DNA from: Chthonomonas sp.
Lineage (GTDB): Bacteria > Armatimonadota > Fimbriimonadia > Fimbriimonadales > Fimbriimonadaceae
Reading direction: 5' to 3'
Assembly: GCA_016788585.1 (NCBI GenBank)
Contig: JAEURP010000026.1
Span: 106,002 to 170,001, forward strand
DNA: 64,000 nucleotides
Part shown: in pieces, positions 25,558 through 34,555 of the stretch
Numbering within the stretch: position 1 is the stretch's first letter
Layout of the letters: each line of letters begins with the position of its first letter
Program-made: the position numbers and the translations under genes
Notes under the pieces: generated by a model
Databases searched by the model: none
Told to the model about the DNA's origin: nothing
The model's input: the letters and a program-made list of their open reading frames with translations, nothing else

Positions 25558-27159
25558 TTAAAAGTGCTCGAAGACCTCCTTGGCGATCTCCGCCAATCGG
25601 GCTCCTTCTGCTGGCAATTCTACCGCCGCGTTCGCATCGGGCTTCGGAGCCGACGCTGCGTCCACGGCGAAAACAAGGTTCCAAGGTCGATCCCCCTTGG
25701 CCTGGTCCCATTCTGATCTAACCGCAGCGATGAGCTTTGGCTTGTCGTGAAGCTGATCCATGTCGAGCTTCCGAGCAAAACATATGGTGACTGAGTCCTC
25801 GGTAACCGCAGATGGCCGTGTGCGCTGTAGTAACGATGCCGCGACCTTTGACTGCGCCATGAGTCCCGAGACCGCCGCCACCCAAATCTTGCCCGCTTCG
25901 TCCAGCTCAGGCGAACCAGCTTCGGGCAAATTGATCGTGGGCGCCGGCGTGGGCGCTGGCGTTGGATCAGGGGCGACCTGCGGCTCTGCCTTCGCCACCA
26001 CTGGCTCGGGTGTCGGCATGGCTTTCGGCTCCGGCTTAGCTTCCACTTTTTGAACGACCGTCATCGGTGCCGCCTGAGGCGTTAAGCCAAATGACAGAAG
26101 ATGCGACTCAAGCCACAGCCTTGGCAAACTCACCTCGCGCACATCACGAATTCCATTGGCACAAAGCTCACGCAAGCGGAGAATGGTCTCCGAACCCAAT
26201 TGAGAGGCCGTCGCACGAAGTGAAGCCTCCAAAGTCGCTTCGCCAGAACCGCCCACTTCTACACCGAAGCTGGCACGGGTCATCTCTGAGAGTCTCTGTA
26301 ACATCGCTTCGAGAATTGCCTTAGCATCTCTCCCTGACCGGTAAATTTCTTCGATGAGCCTCAGGATCTCGTCGGGCTTCTTCTCAGACATCGCCACCAA
26401 GAGATCATCCACTAGTTCAGCTGGGATTAGCCCCAATTGATCGAGAACATTCTGAAGGGTGAGTTTGCTGGTCGCCGTGATAAGCGCTTGCTCAAGCAAT
26501 GAAAGCCCATCACGAAACCCTCCATCAGCCATTCGCGCGATGGTTTGAACGGCTGCAGGCTCAAACTCAACGCCCTCCTGTTCGAGGACATAAGCCAATC
26601 GAGCATAAACGTCATGAATCGAAGCCCGGTTGAACTGAAACTTCTGGCAGCGACTTTGAATCGTCGCAGGAACTTTATGAAGCTCTGTCGTCGCCAGAAT
26701 AAAAATAATGTGCTCTGGCGGCTCCTCGATCGTTTTCAGCAGAGCGTCGAAAGCCTTGCCAGACAAGTCGTGCACCTCGTCGATGATGAAGATCTTGTAC
26801 TTGGCAACCGTGGGGAGATACTCGATGATGTCCACGATCAATCGTCGTACGTCGTCGACGCCCGCTTCACTCGCAGCGTCCATCTCCATCACGTCCATGC
26901 AATGCCCTTCCGTGATTGAGATACAGAGGTCGCACTCATTGCATGGCTCCCCATTTTTCTGATTTGGACAATTCAGAACTTTGGCAAGGAGCCGCGCTGA
27001 AGATGTTTTTCCTGTTCCCCTCGGCCCAGTGAAGAGGTAAGCATGATTGACACTTCCGGACTTGACGGCATTTTGAAGGGTACGCACGACGTGCTCCTGC
27101 CCGATGAGGTCTCCAAACGTTTGGGATCGATACTTTCGGTAAAGGGCAACGCGGCTCAT
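25558..27159 (-). CDS. dnaX: DNA polymerase III subunit gamma/tau
   Basis: This 533-residue clamp-loader ATPase begins MSRVALYRKYRSQTFGDLIGQEH. It has the P-loop GPRGTGKTSSARLLA, zinc ligands in NCPNQKNGEPCNECDLC, Walker B FIIDEVHDL and sensor LATTELHKVP. Domain III is followed by a Pro/Ala-rich linker (about 390-430) and a tau-like C-terminal domain. The extra eleven codons in the open frame upstream belong to the SRP RNA region. I saw no clear slippery heptamer for making gamma. Confidence 0.95.
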   Translation of the reverse strand: MSRVALYRKYRSQTFGDLIGQEHVVRTLQNAVKSGSVNHAYLFTGPRGTGKTSSARLLAKVLNCPNQKNGEPCNECDLCISITEGHCMDVMEMDAASEAGVDDVRRLIVDIIEYLPTVAKYKIFIIDEVHDLSGKAFDALLKTIEEPPEHIIFILATTELHKVPATIQSRCQKFQFNRASIHDVYARLAYVLEQEGVEFEPAAVQTIARMADGGFRDGLSLLEQALITATSKLTLQNVLDQLGLIPAELVDDLLVAMSEKKPDEILRLIEEIYRSGRDAKAILEAMLQRLSEMTRASFGVEVGGSGEATLEASLRATASQLGSETILRLRELCANGIRDVREVSLPRLWLESHLLSFGLTPQAAPMTVVQKVEAKPEPKAMPTPEPVVAKAEPQVAPDPTPAPTPAPTINLPEAGSPELDEAGKIWVAAVSGLMAQSKVAASLLQRTRPSAVTEDSVTICFARKLDMDQLHDKPKLIAAVRSEWDQAKGDRPWNLVFAVDAASAPKPDANAAVELPAEGARLAEIAKEVFEHF

Positions 27160-27177
27160 GGTCAATCGAATGTGGAG

Positions 27178-27273
<96 letters not shown>

Positions 27274-27320
27274 GGATGCCTTAAGTTTAGCATTCTGCCG
27301 ATGGCGCTCCACTATTTTAT

Positions 27321-28724
27321 CTAAGGATCGCGAAGGGATTGCGTCCTTTGGTCACCTGGATTCGGCGTTGTGCCTCGCAAACCGGGAATCTTGATCGCTT
27401 GATCATTGTTGCGGAAGTTCTCCGTCAACTCGAAGTTCTTGGTTTGAATAACCGGCACCTTGTCTCGCCATTGCCCAGTTCGCAGGATTTGCTCTCGTGT
27501 CAATTTAAGCGTGGTGTAGACAACTCGCTGTCCAGGCCTGATTGTCGTGTTCAAGAAGTTCTTGTCTGTCATCCCTTCTCCGCTCCATCCAAATTTGTCT
27601 TGAATGTGTGGCGGTGCACTACGGGGATTGTAGTAGAACTCGACCGTGTAGTCTTTGCTCGTGAACGGGTACATCGTCGGGTCCCGACTCATGTCGATCT
27701 TTCGCTCAGACCGCTGGTTTCTCACAAACAGTTGATCCTGCATGAACGTTCGGTCGCGCGGCGGGTCCAATTGAACATTGTTTGAGAAATCCCAATTGAG
27801 ACCTCCGGGTACGGCGTTCGGGTAATCCGAGTCTCGCAAGATCATACGGATTCGAGTTCCCACGGGCCGGACATTCCATGTGGCCCGAACCCGAATCACG
27901 CGCGGCGAAATCACCGAAAGCTGGGCACTAAAGCCGACATCGAAGGGTGGATCGATATCATAGGGGACTCCCATGTTGCTCGTTTTCGACGCAGGTCCCA
28001 AAACGCCTCGTTGCCCCATGCGCACAATCATCGTGTCGATGTTGTTCTCATTCACATCGCGTTGCTGAAATGCACCGAAGTCCTCTTGGACTTTCGCGAT
28101 CGCTGCCGCCTTGTCGTACTGAGAGAAGTAGTGCTCCAGCCCCTTTTGAATCTGACCATTGCGTTGATACGCCATGGCCAAGATATTCTGCCGCGCTGGC
28201 AAAATGTCTGGTCTCTTCTGAGCCTGTTCCCACCAGTAAACAGCCTTGCCATAGTTGTCGTCAATCTTGTGGTACCAAAGCCAGCCGGTTTCAAAGAAGA
28301 GCTCGTACGTCTCTTTGTTTTGTCGGGCGCCTTCACTGCCCAGGGCTAAAGCTGTTGGAACGTAGCGTCGGTCCGATCGTGATTCTTCGTCTGTAAAGTT
28401 GTAGGCAATGTGCCACATGCCGGTCGAGTAAACGTCGATTTGCTTGGGATCAAGAACCGTCACAAGCCTGATGATTGGCAAAATCGCGTCGTAATTGCCG
28501 CTATCGAAAAATGAGTCGGCGCGTACCCACAAGATTCCTGCGATCATCTCGCGGAATCCGGCGAGGGCAACCAACATTTGGTCTGGCGCCAAGCCTCCCG
28601 CAATATTGGGACTATCGGTTGAGTAGTTCTGACGCCAACGAGGGAAGATGACGTTTTGACTTAGAGCGCCCTGGACCACGGCTAGGCCAGCAATAGCTCC
28701 GAATAAGGCCTTGCGGTTGATCAT
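27321..28724 (-). CDS. TPR-like exported protein associated with an ABC-2 transporter
   Basis: This 467-residue protein has an N-terminal hydrophobic segment (ALFGAIAGLAVVQGALSQ). Residues 45-210 are helical and TPR-like, with aromatic-rich motifs (ILWVRADSFFDSGNYDAILPII, GWLWYHKIDDNYGKAVYWWEQAQ). The remainder is beta-rich and unrecognised. It starts 2 nt after the permease gene, so all three genes form one operon. Its role may be as a periplasmic partner of the transporter, but this is inference. Confidence 0.7.
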   Translation of the reverse strand: MINRKALFGAIAGLAVVQGALSQNVIFPRWRQNYSTDSPNIAGGLAPDQMLVALAGFREMIAGILWVRADSFFDSGNYDAILPIIRLVTVLDPKQIDVYSTGMWHIAYNFTDEESRSDRRYVPTALALGSEGARQNKETYELFFETGWLWYHKIDDNYGKAVYWWEQAQKRPDILPARQNILAMAYQRNGQIQKGLEHYFSQYDKAAAIAKVQEDFGAFQQRDVNENNIDTMIVRMGQRGVLGPASKTSNMGVPYDIDPPFDVGFSAQLSVISPRVIRVRATWNVRPVGTRIRMILRDSDYPNAVPGGLNWDFSNNVQLDPPRDRTFMQDQLFVRNQRSERKIDMSRDPTMYPFTSKDYTVEFYYNPRSAPPHIQDKFGWSGEGMTDKNFLNTTIRPGQRVVYTTLKLTREQILRTGQWRDKVPVIQTKNFELTENFRNNDQAIKIPGLRGTTPNPGDQRTQSLRDP

Positions 28725-28726
28725 CG

Positions 28727-29518
28727 TTAAACCTCTCGGCGGTCAAAGATCAGCACCGCCGTCACCAGCAATATCCCAATGTACAAGAATGCATAGCCGA
28801 TCGTGGTGATGAAGTACAGCCGTTCATCCACCAAGACTTGCCCCGGATTAATCAGCGGATTTTGAACATTGAAGTTCGAAAAGTTTGGCAAGACGAAATG
28901 AATGATCCGAGCAAAGAGCTTGGTGACATTGTTGACACTGGGCGCCTCGACCAACGTCTGGAAGAGCGGACTGAACAGCGTTCCCAGCATGTAAATGCCG
29001 CTACTTAGAAAGATATTGACGAGGGGGCTTACAAAAGTACTGAACATGAGCGCCACCGCCGAGAGCAAGCTCATCTGGAAGAAATTCATGACCGGAGCTT
29101 TGATCAGGGGTGCCAAGTTCGCTAGATGGCGCTCGTTCTGGCTCAAGGCAAAGGTGATCAATAACACGATCGTCATGAAGCCAATCATCATGCCAAGCGC
29201 GGCAACCGCTCCCAGGTACTTTCCAACCAGAAATTGCCAGCGTTGAACCGGTTTGCTCAGAATTGTATAGATCGTCCGCCGCTCAATCTCATTGGGGACC
29301 ATGTACACGGTCAGCATGATCGCAATGAGCGCGGAAGTCAATTGAATGACACCTAAGGTCAAACCGACGAGGACAGTTCGTTCCTGCCGCGCGGTCAAAA
29401 TGTTGAGTGCTGGAGCCACCACCAGAAAGAGGAGGCCAATTAACAAAATGACCAGCAAGACTTTGCGGCGAATCGCTTCTCCGACGGTTGTAGCGGCGAT
29501 AGAAAATATGGTCTTCAC
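28727..29518 (-). CDS. ABC-2 type transporter permease
   Basis: This 263-residue protein has about six membrane helices and the family motif EIERRTIYTILSKPVQRWQFLVGKY after helix 2. It is typical of single-gene ABC-2 permeases working as dimers with an ATPase. The GTG at 29518 overlaps the ATPase TGA (GTGA). The exported substrate is unknown; such pairs often move lipids, polysaccharides or peptides or support gliding-type machines. Confidence 0.88.
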   Translation of the reverse strand: MKTIFSIAATTVGEAIRRKVLLVILLIGLLFLVVAPALNILTARQERTVLVGLTLGVIQLTSALIAIMLTVYMVPNEIERRTIYTILSKPVQRWQFLVGKYLGAVAALGMMIGFMTIVLLITFALSQNERHLANLAPLIKAPVMNFFQMSLLSAVALMFSTFVSPLVNIFLSSGIYMLGTLFSPLFQTLVEAPSVNNVTKLFARIIHFVLPNFSNFNVQNPLINPGQVLVDERLYFITTIGYAFLYIGILLVTAVLIFDRREV

Positions 29519-30423
29519 GGCTGCACGTTCCTCACAGTTTCGACAAAGAGATCTTCTAGTCGCTTCCGCCTAGGGATAACACTGAGAATCGAACCCTTGG
29601 CGCCTAACACACCTTCGACAATTGCATTCGGGCTAATCGAGTCGGGCATGTCCACGATCAATCGGCCATTCTTCCAACTCACGTGAGTATCGGCTTCCTT
29701 GATCTTAGATGAGAAATCTTCTGAGACATCGGCAGTAATTTCGTACCGACCTCCAGCCAAAAGGTCCTCGAGCCGGCCCTGCTTCTCAATCTTGCCCTTA
29801 TTGATGATGGCGACCCGATCGCAAATTCGCTCTACGTCACTCAATTCGTGCGAACTGATGAAGACGGTCTTACCTTCCTCCCGAAATTGAAGAATCAAAT
29901 CGCGAATTTCGATGTGCGCGATGGGATCGAGGCCTCCAGTCGGCTCGTCGAGGAACAAAAGTTTCGGATCGTTGAGCAGGCTCTGTGCCAGCCCAATTCT
30001 CTGCTGCATGCCCTTTGAATACTGCGAGATCGTCTTGTGCCCATCGCTCGCAAGGTTGACCTTTTCCAAAAGACTTTGGCACTTTGCCTCGTCCTTGATG
30101 CCAAAAAGCGAGGCGTAGAACTTGAGAATTTCCATTCCCGTCATGTGCTCGTAGTAATAGGGCTTCTCGGGCAGATAGCTAATCAGGTGGTGGATTGCCG
30201 TGTCTCCGACTTCCTTGTCGAGCACGAAGGCTTCTCCAGCGGTCTGGTAGATGATGCCAAGCAAAATCTTGATCGTCGTGGTTTTGCCCGCGCCATTCGG
30301 GCCCAAAAACCCGAAAATCTCGCCTTCTTCCACATGGAGATCGATGCCGTCAACGACATTGGTTACTCCTCCTGGCCTCTTGTAACTCTTTGTTAGCTTC
30401 CTTGTTTCAATCGCGGCTCCCAA
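29515..30423 (-). CDS. ABC transporter ATP-binding protein
   Basis: This 302-residue ATPase has Walker A GPNGAGKTTTIK, signature YSKGMQQRIGLAQ, Walker B LLFLDEPTGGLD and the switch His in FISSHELSD. The C-terminal extension (about 220-302) is typical of ABC-2 exporters. The open frame continues upstream to 30606, but a strong ribosome-binding site (AGGAGGTG at 30431-30438) is followed 7 nt later by TTG at 30423, giving an N-terminus LGAAIETRKLTKSY. That site decides the start. Confidence 0.92.
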   Translation of the reverse strand: MGAAIETRKLTKSYKRPGGVTNVVDGIDLHVEEGEIFGFLGPNGAGKTTTIKILLGIIYQTAGEAFVLDKEVGDTAIHHLISYLPEKPYYYEHMTGMEILKFYASLFGIKDEAKCQSLLEKVNLASDGHKTISQYSKGMQQRIGLAQSLLNDPKLLFLDEPTGGLDPIAHIEIRDLILQFREEGKTVFISSHELSDVERICDRVAIINKGKIEKQGRLEDLLAGGRYEITADVSEDFSSKIKEADTHVSWKNGRLIVDMPDSISPNAIVEGVLGAKGSILSVIPRRKRLEDLFVETVRNVQP

Positions 30424-30430
30424 TGTGGGG

Positions 30431-30438
30431 GCACCTCC
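30431..30438 (-). promoter_or_regulatory. Shine-Dalgarno site fixing a TTG start
   Basis: AGGAGGTG on the minus strand, complementary to the 16S tail over eight bases, lies 7 nt before TTG at 30423. It shows the ABC ATPase starts there, 61 codons later than the longest open frame. Confidence 0.8.
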
Positions 30439-30496
30439 TAATAATGTGCCCGTGCAAGGGGCGGTATGAATGCGTGGGGAAGTATACCGATAGGGA

Positions 30497-30617
30497 GCCG
30501 CCGGGTATGGCTGGGGGTTGCTGGATTTAGAGGGGGCTTGGCTGTCCCTGCCGTCACTTTGGTTCCCTTCTGTCCCTTTGAGCCACACCCAGCCAAACTC
30601 AGCCATACCCAGCCGCC
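30497..30617. repeat. Inverted and direct short repeats between divergent genes
   Basis: GGGTATGGCTG on the plus strand (within 30497-30515) pairs with CAGCCATACCC at 30600-30610, enclosing about 90 nt. On the minus strand GGCTGGGTrTGGCT occurs twice near 30584-30617. It sits in the 218-nt gap between the ABC ATPase and nuoA, and no promoter in it is obvious. Confidence 0.55.
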
Positions 30618-30641
30618 TGCCATGGGTAAACTCCCTCCAAC

Positions 30642-31100
30642 ATGGCGAACGACTTCACGCCGATTTTGATCTTAGTTGGCCTCGCCGCCATAATTTGCGG
30701 CGCAATGGTCACGCTCAGTTGGGTGCTTGGCCCCAAAAAGGTCACTCCCTATAAGTCGTCGCCTTATGAGTGCGGTGTAACTCCATCCGGATCGGCTCGA
30801 GAGCGCTTCCCGATCAAGTTCTACTTGGTCGCGATGCTGTTTATTCTTTTCGACATCGAGGTCGTGTTCCTGTGGAGTTGGCTCACCGTTTTCGTTGACC
30901 CCAAGATGGGTTCGGCCGCTGCCGATCTCAACTTTCAGGTGTTCAGCTTTGTCGCCATCATGGTGTATATGTTGCTTTGGATCATTGGCGATTGGTACGT
31001 ACTTAAGATCGATGCAATCAACTGGGATGAAGAAGCAGCACTGGACGCCGCAAAACTCGGTACGGTTCTGGAGCCTCTAGCTGAAGGAGATGCCGCTTAA
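30642..31100 (+). CDS. nuoA: NADH-quinone oxidoreductase subunit A
   Basis: This 152-residue membrane subunit of complex I has three helices (ILILVGLAAIICGAMVTLSWVLG, VAMLFILFDIEVVFLW, FVAIMVYMLLWIIGDWYV). The loop PYECGVTPSGSARERFPIKFYL is the conserved subunit A signature. The acidic C-terminal tail (about 25 residues) is longer than usual. It is followed by nuoC; nuoB, normally next, is missing here. Confidence 0.95.
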   Translation: MANDFTPILILVGLAAIICGAMVTLSWVLGPKKVTPYKSSPYECGVTPSGSARERFPIKFYLVAMLFILFDIEVVFLWSWLTVFVDPKMGSAAADLNFQVFSFVAIMVYMLLWIIGDWYVLKIDAINWDEEAALDAAKLGTVLEPLAEGDAA

Positions 31101-31101
31101 G

Positions 31102-31713
31102 ATGCCTGCTCCAATGAAAGCTGGCGTTAGGCTAGAAGCTTCAGTTCTTCTTTCGAAACTTGGTGACGGCGTCGTGAAAGTTAAGGAATATCGAGGCGAT
31201 ACTTTCATCTGCCTCAAGAAAGAGCGCCTGCGCGAGGCCATCCTGCTATTGCGAGACGAACCTGAGCTCGACTACCGCTATTTCAGCGAGTGTGTCGGCG
31301 TGGATTACAGCACCTGGAAGCATGAACGGGATTTCCCCAATGACCGTTTTGAAGTGATTTACAACTTGATGTCTCTCCGGCACTTCTCCCGCATCTTTCT
31401 AAAGGTTGGGGTCAATGACGGAGAGAAGGTGCCAACTGTCAAGGACATCTTCCTTGGCGCAGAATATCCGGAGCGAGAGATTCAAGACCTCTACGGTGTG
31501 CAGTTTGAAGGAAACGAGCCGACCGAAGGCATGCGGTTTTTGCTACCGGACGACTGGGTGGGATTCCCTCTCCGAAAGGAAGTTCCACTTGGCGGCGAAG
31601 ATGTTGTTTTTGACGCAGGCACTTTGGGCCCAGCCGTCGAAGATCCGTCGATGCCACACGCGGGCGAAAGTTTTGAAGGCAAAACTGGCTCTGAAGACGT
31701 CAGCGGACGCTAA
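31102..31713 (+). CDS. nuoC: NADH-quinone oxidoreductase subunit C
   Basis: This 203-residue hydrophilic subunit of complex I shows SECVGVDYSTW, FEVIYNLMSLRHF, and the family block FLGAEYPEREIQDLYGVQFEGN followed by RFLLPDDWVGFPLRKE. ATG at 31102 follows the nuoA stop by one base and sits about 13 nt after an AAGGAG; an overlapping ATG at 31090 is too close to that site. The C-terminal tail (about 25 residues) is not conserved. nuoD follows only after a prepilin and a lipoprotein gene. Confidence 0.93.
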   Translation: MPAPMKAGVRLEASVLLSKLGDGVVKVKEYRGDTFICLKKERLREAILLLRDEPELDYRYFSECVGVDYSTWKHERDFPNDRFEVIYNLMSLRHFSRIFLKVGVNDGEKVPTVKDIFLGAEYPEREIQDLYGVQFEGNEPTEGMRFLLPDDWVGFPLRKEVPLGGEDVVFDAGTLGPAVEDPSMPHAGESFEGKTGSEDVSGR

Positions 31714-32090
31714 TGCCGAAAACCGGTCGGAACAAACGACAAACCTGGCGCGTCTCCCCAGTAAGTGGCTCGCATGCATGCTTGCAGAATTGCTAGCCGC
31801 GGTCTCTTTGAACCCATGCTGACGAAAAACTCTGCAAAAGTTCCAGGGGACACTTGCAGTCAGGGCTCGTATGTCGTATGATAGTGCGAGTCTTTCCGAC
31901 CCACGGGTCGGGTGACCTACAACTTCATATCTTACGCAGGCCCCGGACTGAGGAGTTCCCGCCGCATTATTCAATGCTAAGCAGTCATTCCAAGTTCGTA
32001 TCGCGACAGGGCGATTCGGTCTCGGGAATGGCGTAGGACGTGAAATCAATCAAGTTGGCGTTAAACCCAACTTGGAGGAATCATATAACA
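31714..32090 (+). promoter_or_regulatory. 377-nt non-coding region with a promoter and long leader of the prepilin gene
   Basis: No gene is convincing here. A promoter lies at 31854-31882 (TTGCAG, 17 nt, TATGAT), predicting transcription from about 31889 and a 5' leader of roughly 200 nt. The leader contains the hairpin CCGACCC-ACG-GGTCGGG (about 31896-31912) and other self-complementary stretches. GGAGG at 32074-32078 serves the ATG at 32091. It matches no riboswitch consensus I could recall. Confidence 0.6.
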
Positions 32091-33035
32091 ATGCGCAAAG
32101 CGTTTACACTCATCGAACTCTTGGTAGTTATCGCGATCATCGCGATTCTTGCTGCCATTCTTTTCCCTGTGTTCGCTCAAGCTCGAGAAGCCGCTAAGGA
32201 CACTGCTGTGCTCAACAATGCAAAGCAGACCGGCCTTGGCATCATCATGTACGCAACGGACAATGATGATCTTCTCCCGCTTGCTGTCGACTCAGGCCCC
32301 GCAACAGCGGCAACGATCATCACTTGGCAAGCCACGACACAGCCATATGTTAAGAACTGGGATTTGATGCTTCACCCGAAGCTCAGCCCACCACCTAGCA
32401 CCTCTGGTATGTCGGCTCTTGTCCAGAGCATCATCAAGTCGCAAGACTGGACAGTCACTCCTCGTCCGCAGTTCTGCCGCCGCTTCCCGGCCGGTACGAC
32501 CTACTACACGGCTTGGGATAGCTGGCCACGCGTTGGCGCCGGTATTGGCTGGTTTGACGGCCTCTTCGGCTGGGGCGGCGATGGCGCTGTCGGTTCGTCC
32601 GGCGGCTACGGCCCAACCAACAACGCTCCGACATCATCAATGTCCACGAGTTCGCTTGAGAATCCTAGCAAGACCGCTATGGTATTCGAAGGCGGTGGAT
32701 GGGACGGCGGTATCGGCAATATCTGCGGACAGCTCGGCGACCCCGACGTTCTCGGCTACTACGTTGCTGCAGGCTCCTTCTGGACCGTTAACGGTATCAA
32801 CCGACACGGCAACAAGACCAACTTCGTCCACGCTCATGCACGAAAGCGCGTGACTGGATGCTCCGGTCTCGGTTGCAACCTCGCACCATTCCCCGGCATC
32901 GGCGGTTTCACCACCTACGTGGCAACCGACGGTTCGGCGAAGGCCATGCAGTACAGCCGACTGTACGAACGATCCGCTGGATTGTTCAACGGTCGCCGCG
33001 TACTCGTGAACTTCTGGAACGAGACTATTCCTTAG
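32091..33035 (+). CDS. Prepilin-type protein (DUF1559-like, type II/IV secretion pseudopilin)
   Basis: This 314-residue protein begins [20 protein letters not shown], the prepilin peptidase site and methylated helix, then [11 protein letters not shown]. The C-terminal part holds [13 protein letters not shown] and [10 protein letters not shown], which match the end of the large prepilin family common in Planctomycetota and Armatimonadota. The start is fixed by GGAGG at 32074-32078; the open frame begins 17 codons earlier. It is inserted between nuoC and nuoD and has its own promoter, a small lipoprotein gene after it, and a terminator. Confidence 0.9.
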   Translation: MRKAFTLIELLVVIAIIAILAAILFPVFAQAREAAKDTAVLNNAKQTGLGIIMYATDNDDLLPLAVDSGPATAATIITWQATTQPYVKNWDLMLHPKLSPPPSTSGMSALVQSIIKSQDWTVTPRPQFCRRFPAGTTYYTAWDSWPRVGAGIGWFDGLFGWGGDGAVGSSGGYGPTNNAPTSSMSTSSLENPSKTAMVFEGGGWDGGIGNICGQLGDPDVLGYYVAAGSFWTVNGINRHGNKTNFVHAHARKRVTGCSGLGCNLAPFPGIGGFTTYVATDGSAKAMQYSRLYERSAGLFNGRRVLVNFWNETIP

Positions 33036-33052
33036 GATAACCCGTCAATCAA

Positions 33053-33229
33053 ATGATGAAGAACATCCTTGCTGGTCTATTGCTACTCTCAATCGCGTTG
33101 GTATCGGTTGGTTGCTCCGGTGGAGACGAACCAATGGATAAGCCAACCGGTGAACCACCTCAGCCTAAGGAACTCAAGGGCGAAGGCGGCGCTGGAAACG
33201 AAGTCAAGGGCGAGAGTGTAACTCTCTAA
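33053..33229 (+). CDS. Small lipoprotein (58 residues)
   Basis: The start codons ATGATG at 33053/33056 begin MMKNILAGLLLLSIALVSVGC, a lipoprotein signal with lipobox VSVGC. The mature part is only 38 residues, rich in Gly, Pro, Lys and Glu, without Cys beyond the lipid site. It follows the prepilin by 17 nt and precedes a terminator, so the two form a unit. I recall, without a check, that large prepilin genes of this type are often followed by a short lipoprotein. Confidence 0.8.
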   Translation: MMKNILAGLLLLSIALVSVGCSGGDEPMDKPTGEPPQPKELKGEGGAGNEVKGESVTL

Positions 33230-33246
33230 CTTCACTCGTCAGCAAG

Positions 33247-33286
33247 TGAGCCCGATCTCGGTAACGAGGTCGGGCTCATTCTTTTT
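33247..33286 (+). terminator. Rho-independent terminator after the prepilin/lipoprotein pair
   Basis: TGAGCCCGATCTC pairs with GAGGTCGGGCTCA around GGTAAC (33247-33278), with one internal mismatch. It is followed by TTCTTTTTC. It isolates the pair from nuoD. Confidence 0.85.
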
Positions 33287-33310
33287 CTGGTATCACTAAA
33301 CAGCACTTCC

Positions 33311-34528
33311 ATGGACTCCCAGACTTTCATGCCTTCGACCGAGACGCTCTTCGAGCGGACCGGCGAAAACACGATGATCGTGAATATGGGGCCGCAGCAC
33401 CCCAGCACCCACGGCGTACTCCGCGTGATCTGCGAGCTCGATGGCGAAACCATCGTCCAGTGCAAGTGCGTCATCGGCTACTTGCACACTGGCATGGAAA
33501 AAGAAGCCGAGTATCAGCAGTACATGAAGTGCGTGGTCATGACCGACCGCATGGACTACCTGAACGCGAACGGCACCAATCTCGCTCACGCCCTCGCAGT
33601 TGAAAAGCTCTTAGGAATTGAGATTCCCAAGCGCGGCGATTACCTGCGCGTTATCCTCGCCGAACTCAGCCGAATCGCAAGCCACTGTCTCTGGCTCGGC
33701 ACCCATGGCCTCGACCTCGGCGCCATGACCCCTTTCTTCTACATCATGCAGCAGCGCGAAATGATTCTCGACATGTTCGAGATGTTCAGCGGTGTGCGCA
33801 TGATGCCGTCGTGGATCGTGCCCGGCGGCCTTCGAGGCGACATGCCCGAAGGATTCGAAGCCAAGTTACGAAAGTTCTTGGATGAGTTTCCGAAAGAACT
33901 CGGCGTTGTCGAGAACCTCTTGGTCGAGAACCCGATCTGGATGGAGCGCACGCAGAACGTCGGTGTGCTTACCGCCGAGCAAGCCCTGGAACTCGGCTGC
34001 AGCGGCCCGATCGCTCGCGCCAGCGGCGTTGCCTGGGATCTCCGCAAGAGCAACCCGTATTCCAGCTACGAAGACTTCGATTTCAAAGTCCCGGTCGGCA
34101 AGAACGGCGATAGCTACGATCGCTTCCTCGTCCGCATCGCCGAAATGAAGGAGAGTTGCAAGATTCTCCAGCAAGCCATTGATGGGCTGCCCGAAGGGCC
34201 CTGGAGTTCCAGCGACCGCAAGGTCGTCCCGCCCCCGCGCGAAGAGCTCGACACCTCGATGGAGTCACTCATTCACCACTTCAAGCTCTGGACAGAAGGC
34301 TATCACCCACCGGTCGGCGAGGCCTATGCCGCCGTCGAAGGTAGTAAGGGCGAACTTGGGTTCTATATCGTCAGCGACGGCTCGAACCGTCCCTATCGCT
34401 GGCACGTGCGCCCAAGCAGCTTCATGAACCTCAAGTCTCTTGAAGTTCTTTCGGTCGGTCGCCTGCTGGCTGATGTCATCGCGATCATCGGTTCGATCGA
34501 CATCGTCCTCGGCGAGATTGATCGCTAA
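33311..34528 (+). CDS. nuoD: NADH-quinone oxidoreductase subunit D
   Basis: This 405-residue quinone-site subunit of complex I carries MGPQHPSTHGVLRV, YLHTGMEKEAE, RGDYLRVILAELSRIASHCLWLGTH and SFMNLKSLE. The C-terminal DIVLGEIDR is the standard ending. The length is normal. Its own transcription must start after the terminator at 33247-33286 or read through it. It is followed by a very short basic gene with an independent promoter. Confidence 0.96.
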   Translation: MDSQTFMPSTETLFERTGENTMIVNMGPQHPSTHGVLRVICELDGETIVQCKCVIGYLHTGMEKEAEYQQYMKCVVMTDRMDYLNANGTNLAHALAVEKLLGIEIPKRGDYLRVILAELSRIASHCLWLGTHGLDLGAMTPFFYIMQQREMILDMFEMFSGVRMMPSWIVPGGLRGDMPEGFEAKLRKFLDEFPKELGVVENLLVENPIWMERTQNVGVLTAEQALELGCSGPIARASGVAWDLRKSNPYSSYEDFDFKVPVGKNGDSYDRFLVRIAEMKESCKILQQAIDGLPEGPWSSSDRKVVPPPREELDTSMESLIHHFKLWTEGYHPPVGEAYAAVEGSKGELGFYIVSDGSNRPYRWHVRPSSFMNLKSLEVLSVGRLLADVIAIIGSIDIVLGEIDR

Positions 34529-34546
34529 ATCGGTCTTGGGTATAAT
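34518..34546 (+). promoter_or_regulatory. Near-consensus promoter of the small basic protein gene
   Basis: TTGATC at 34518-34523 and TATAAT at 34541-34546 are 17 nt apart. The start of transcription would be about 34553, three bases before the ATG, so the mRNA is nearly leaderless. The -35 box overlaps the end of nuoD. Confidence 0.75.
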
Positions 34547-34555
34547 CCGACCACT

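Noticed and set aside
25558..27159. Programmed frameshift producing gamma from dnaX
   Set aside because: No A-rich slippery heptamer followed by a stop was found at the domain III boundary.
31889..32090. Cyclic-di-GMP or other known riboswitch in the prepilin leader
   Set aside because: I could not match the conserved cores of the riboswitch classes I know.
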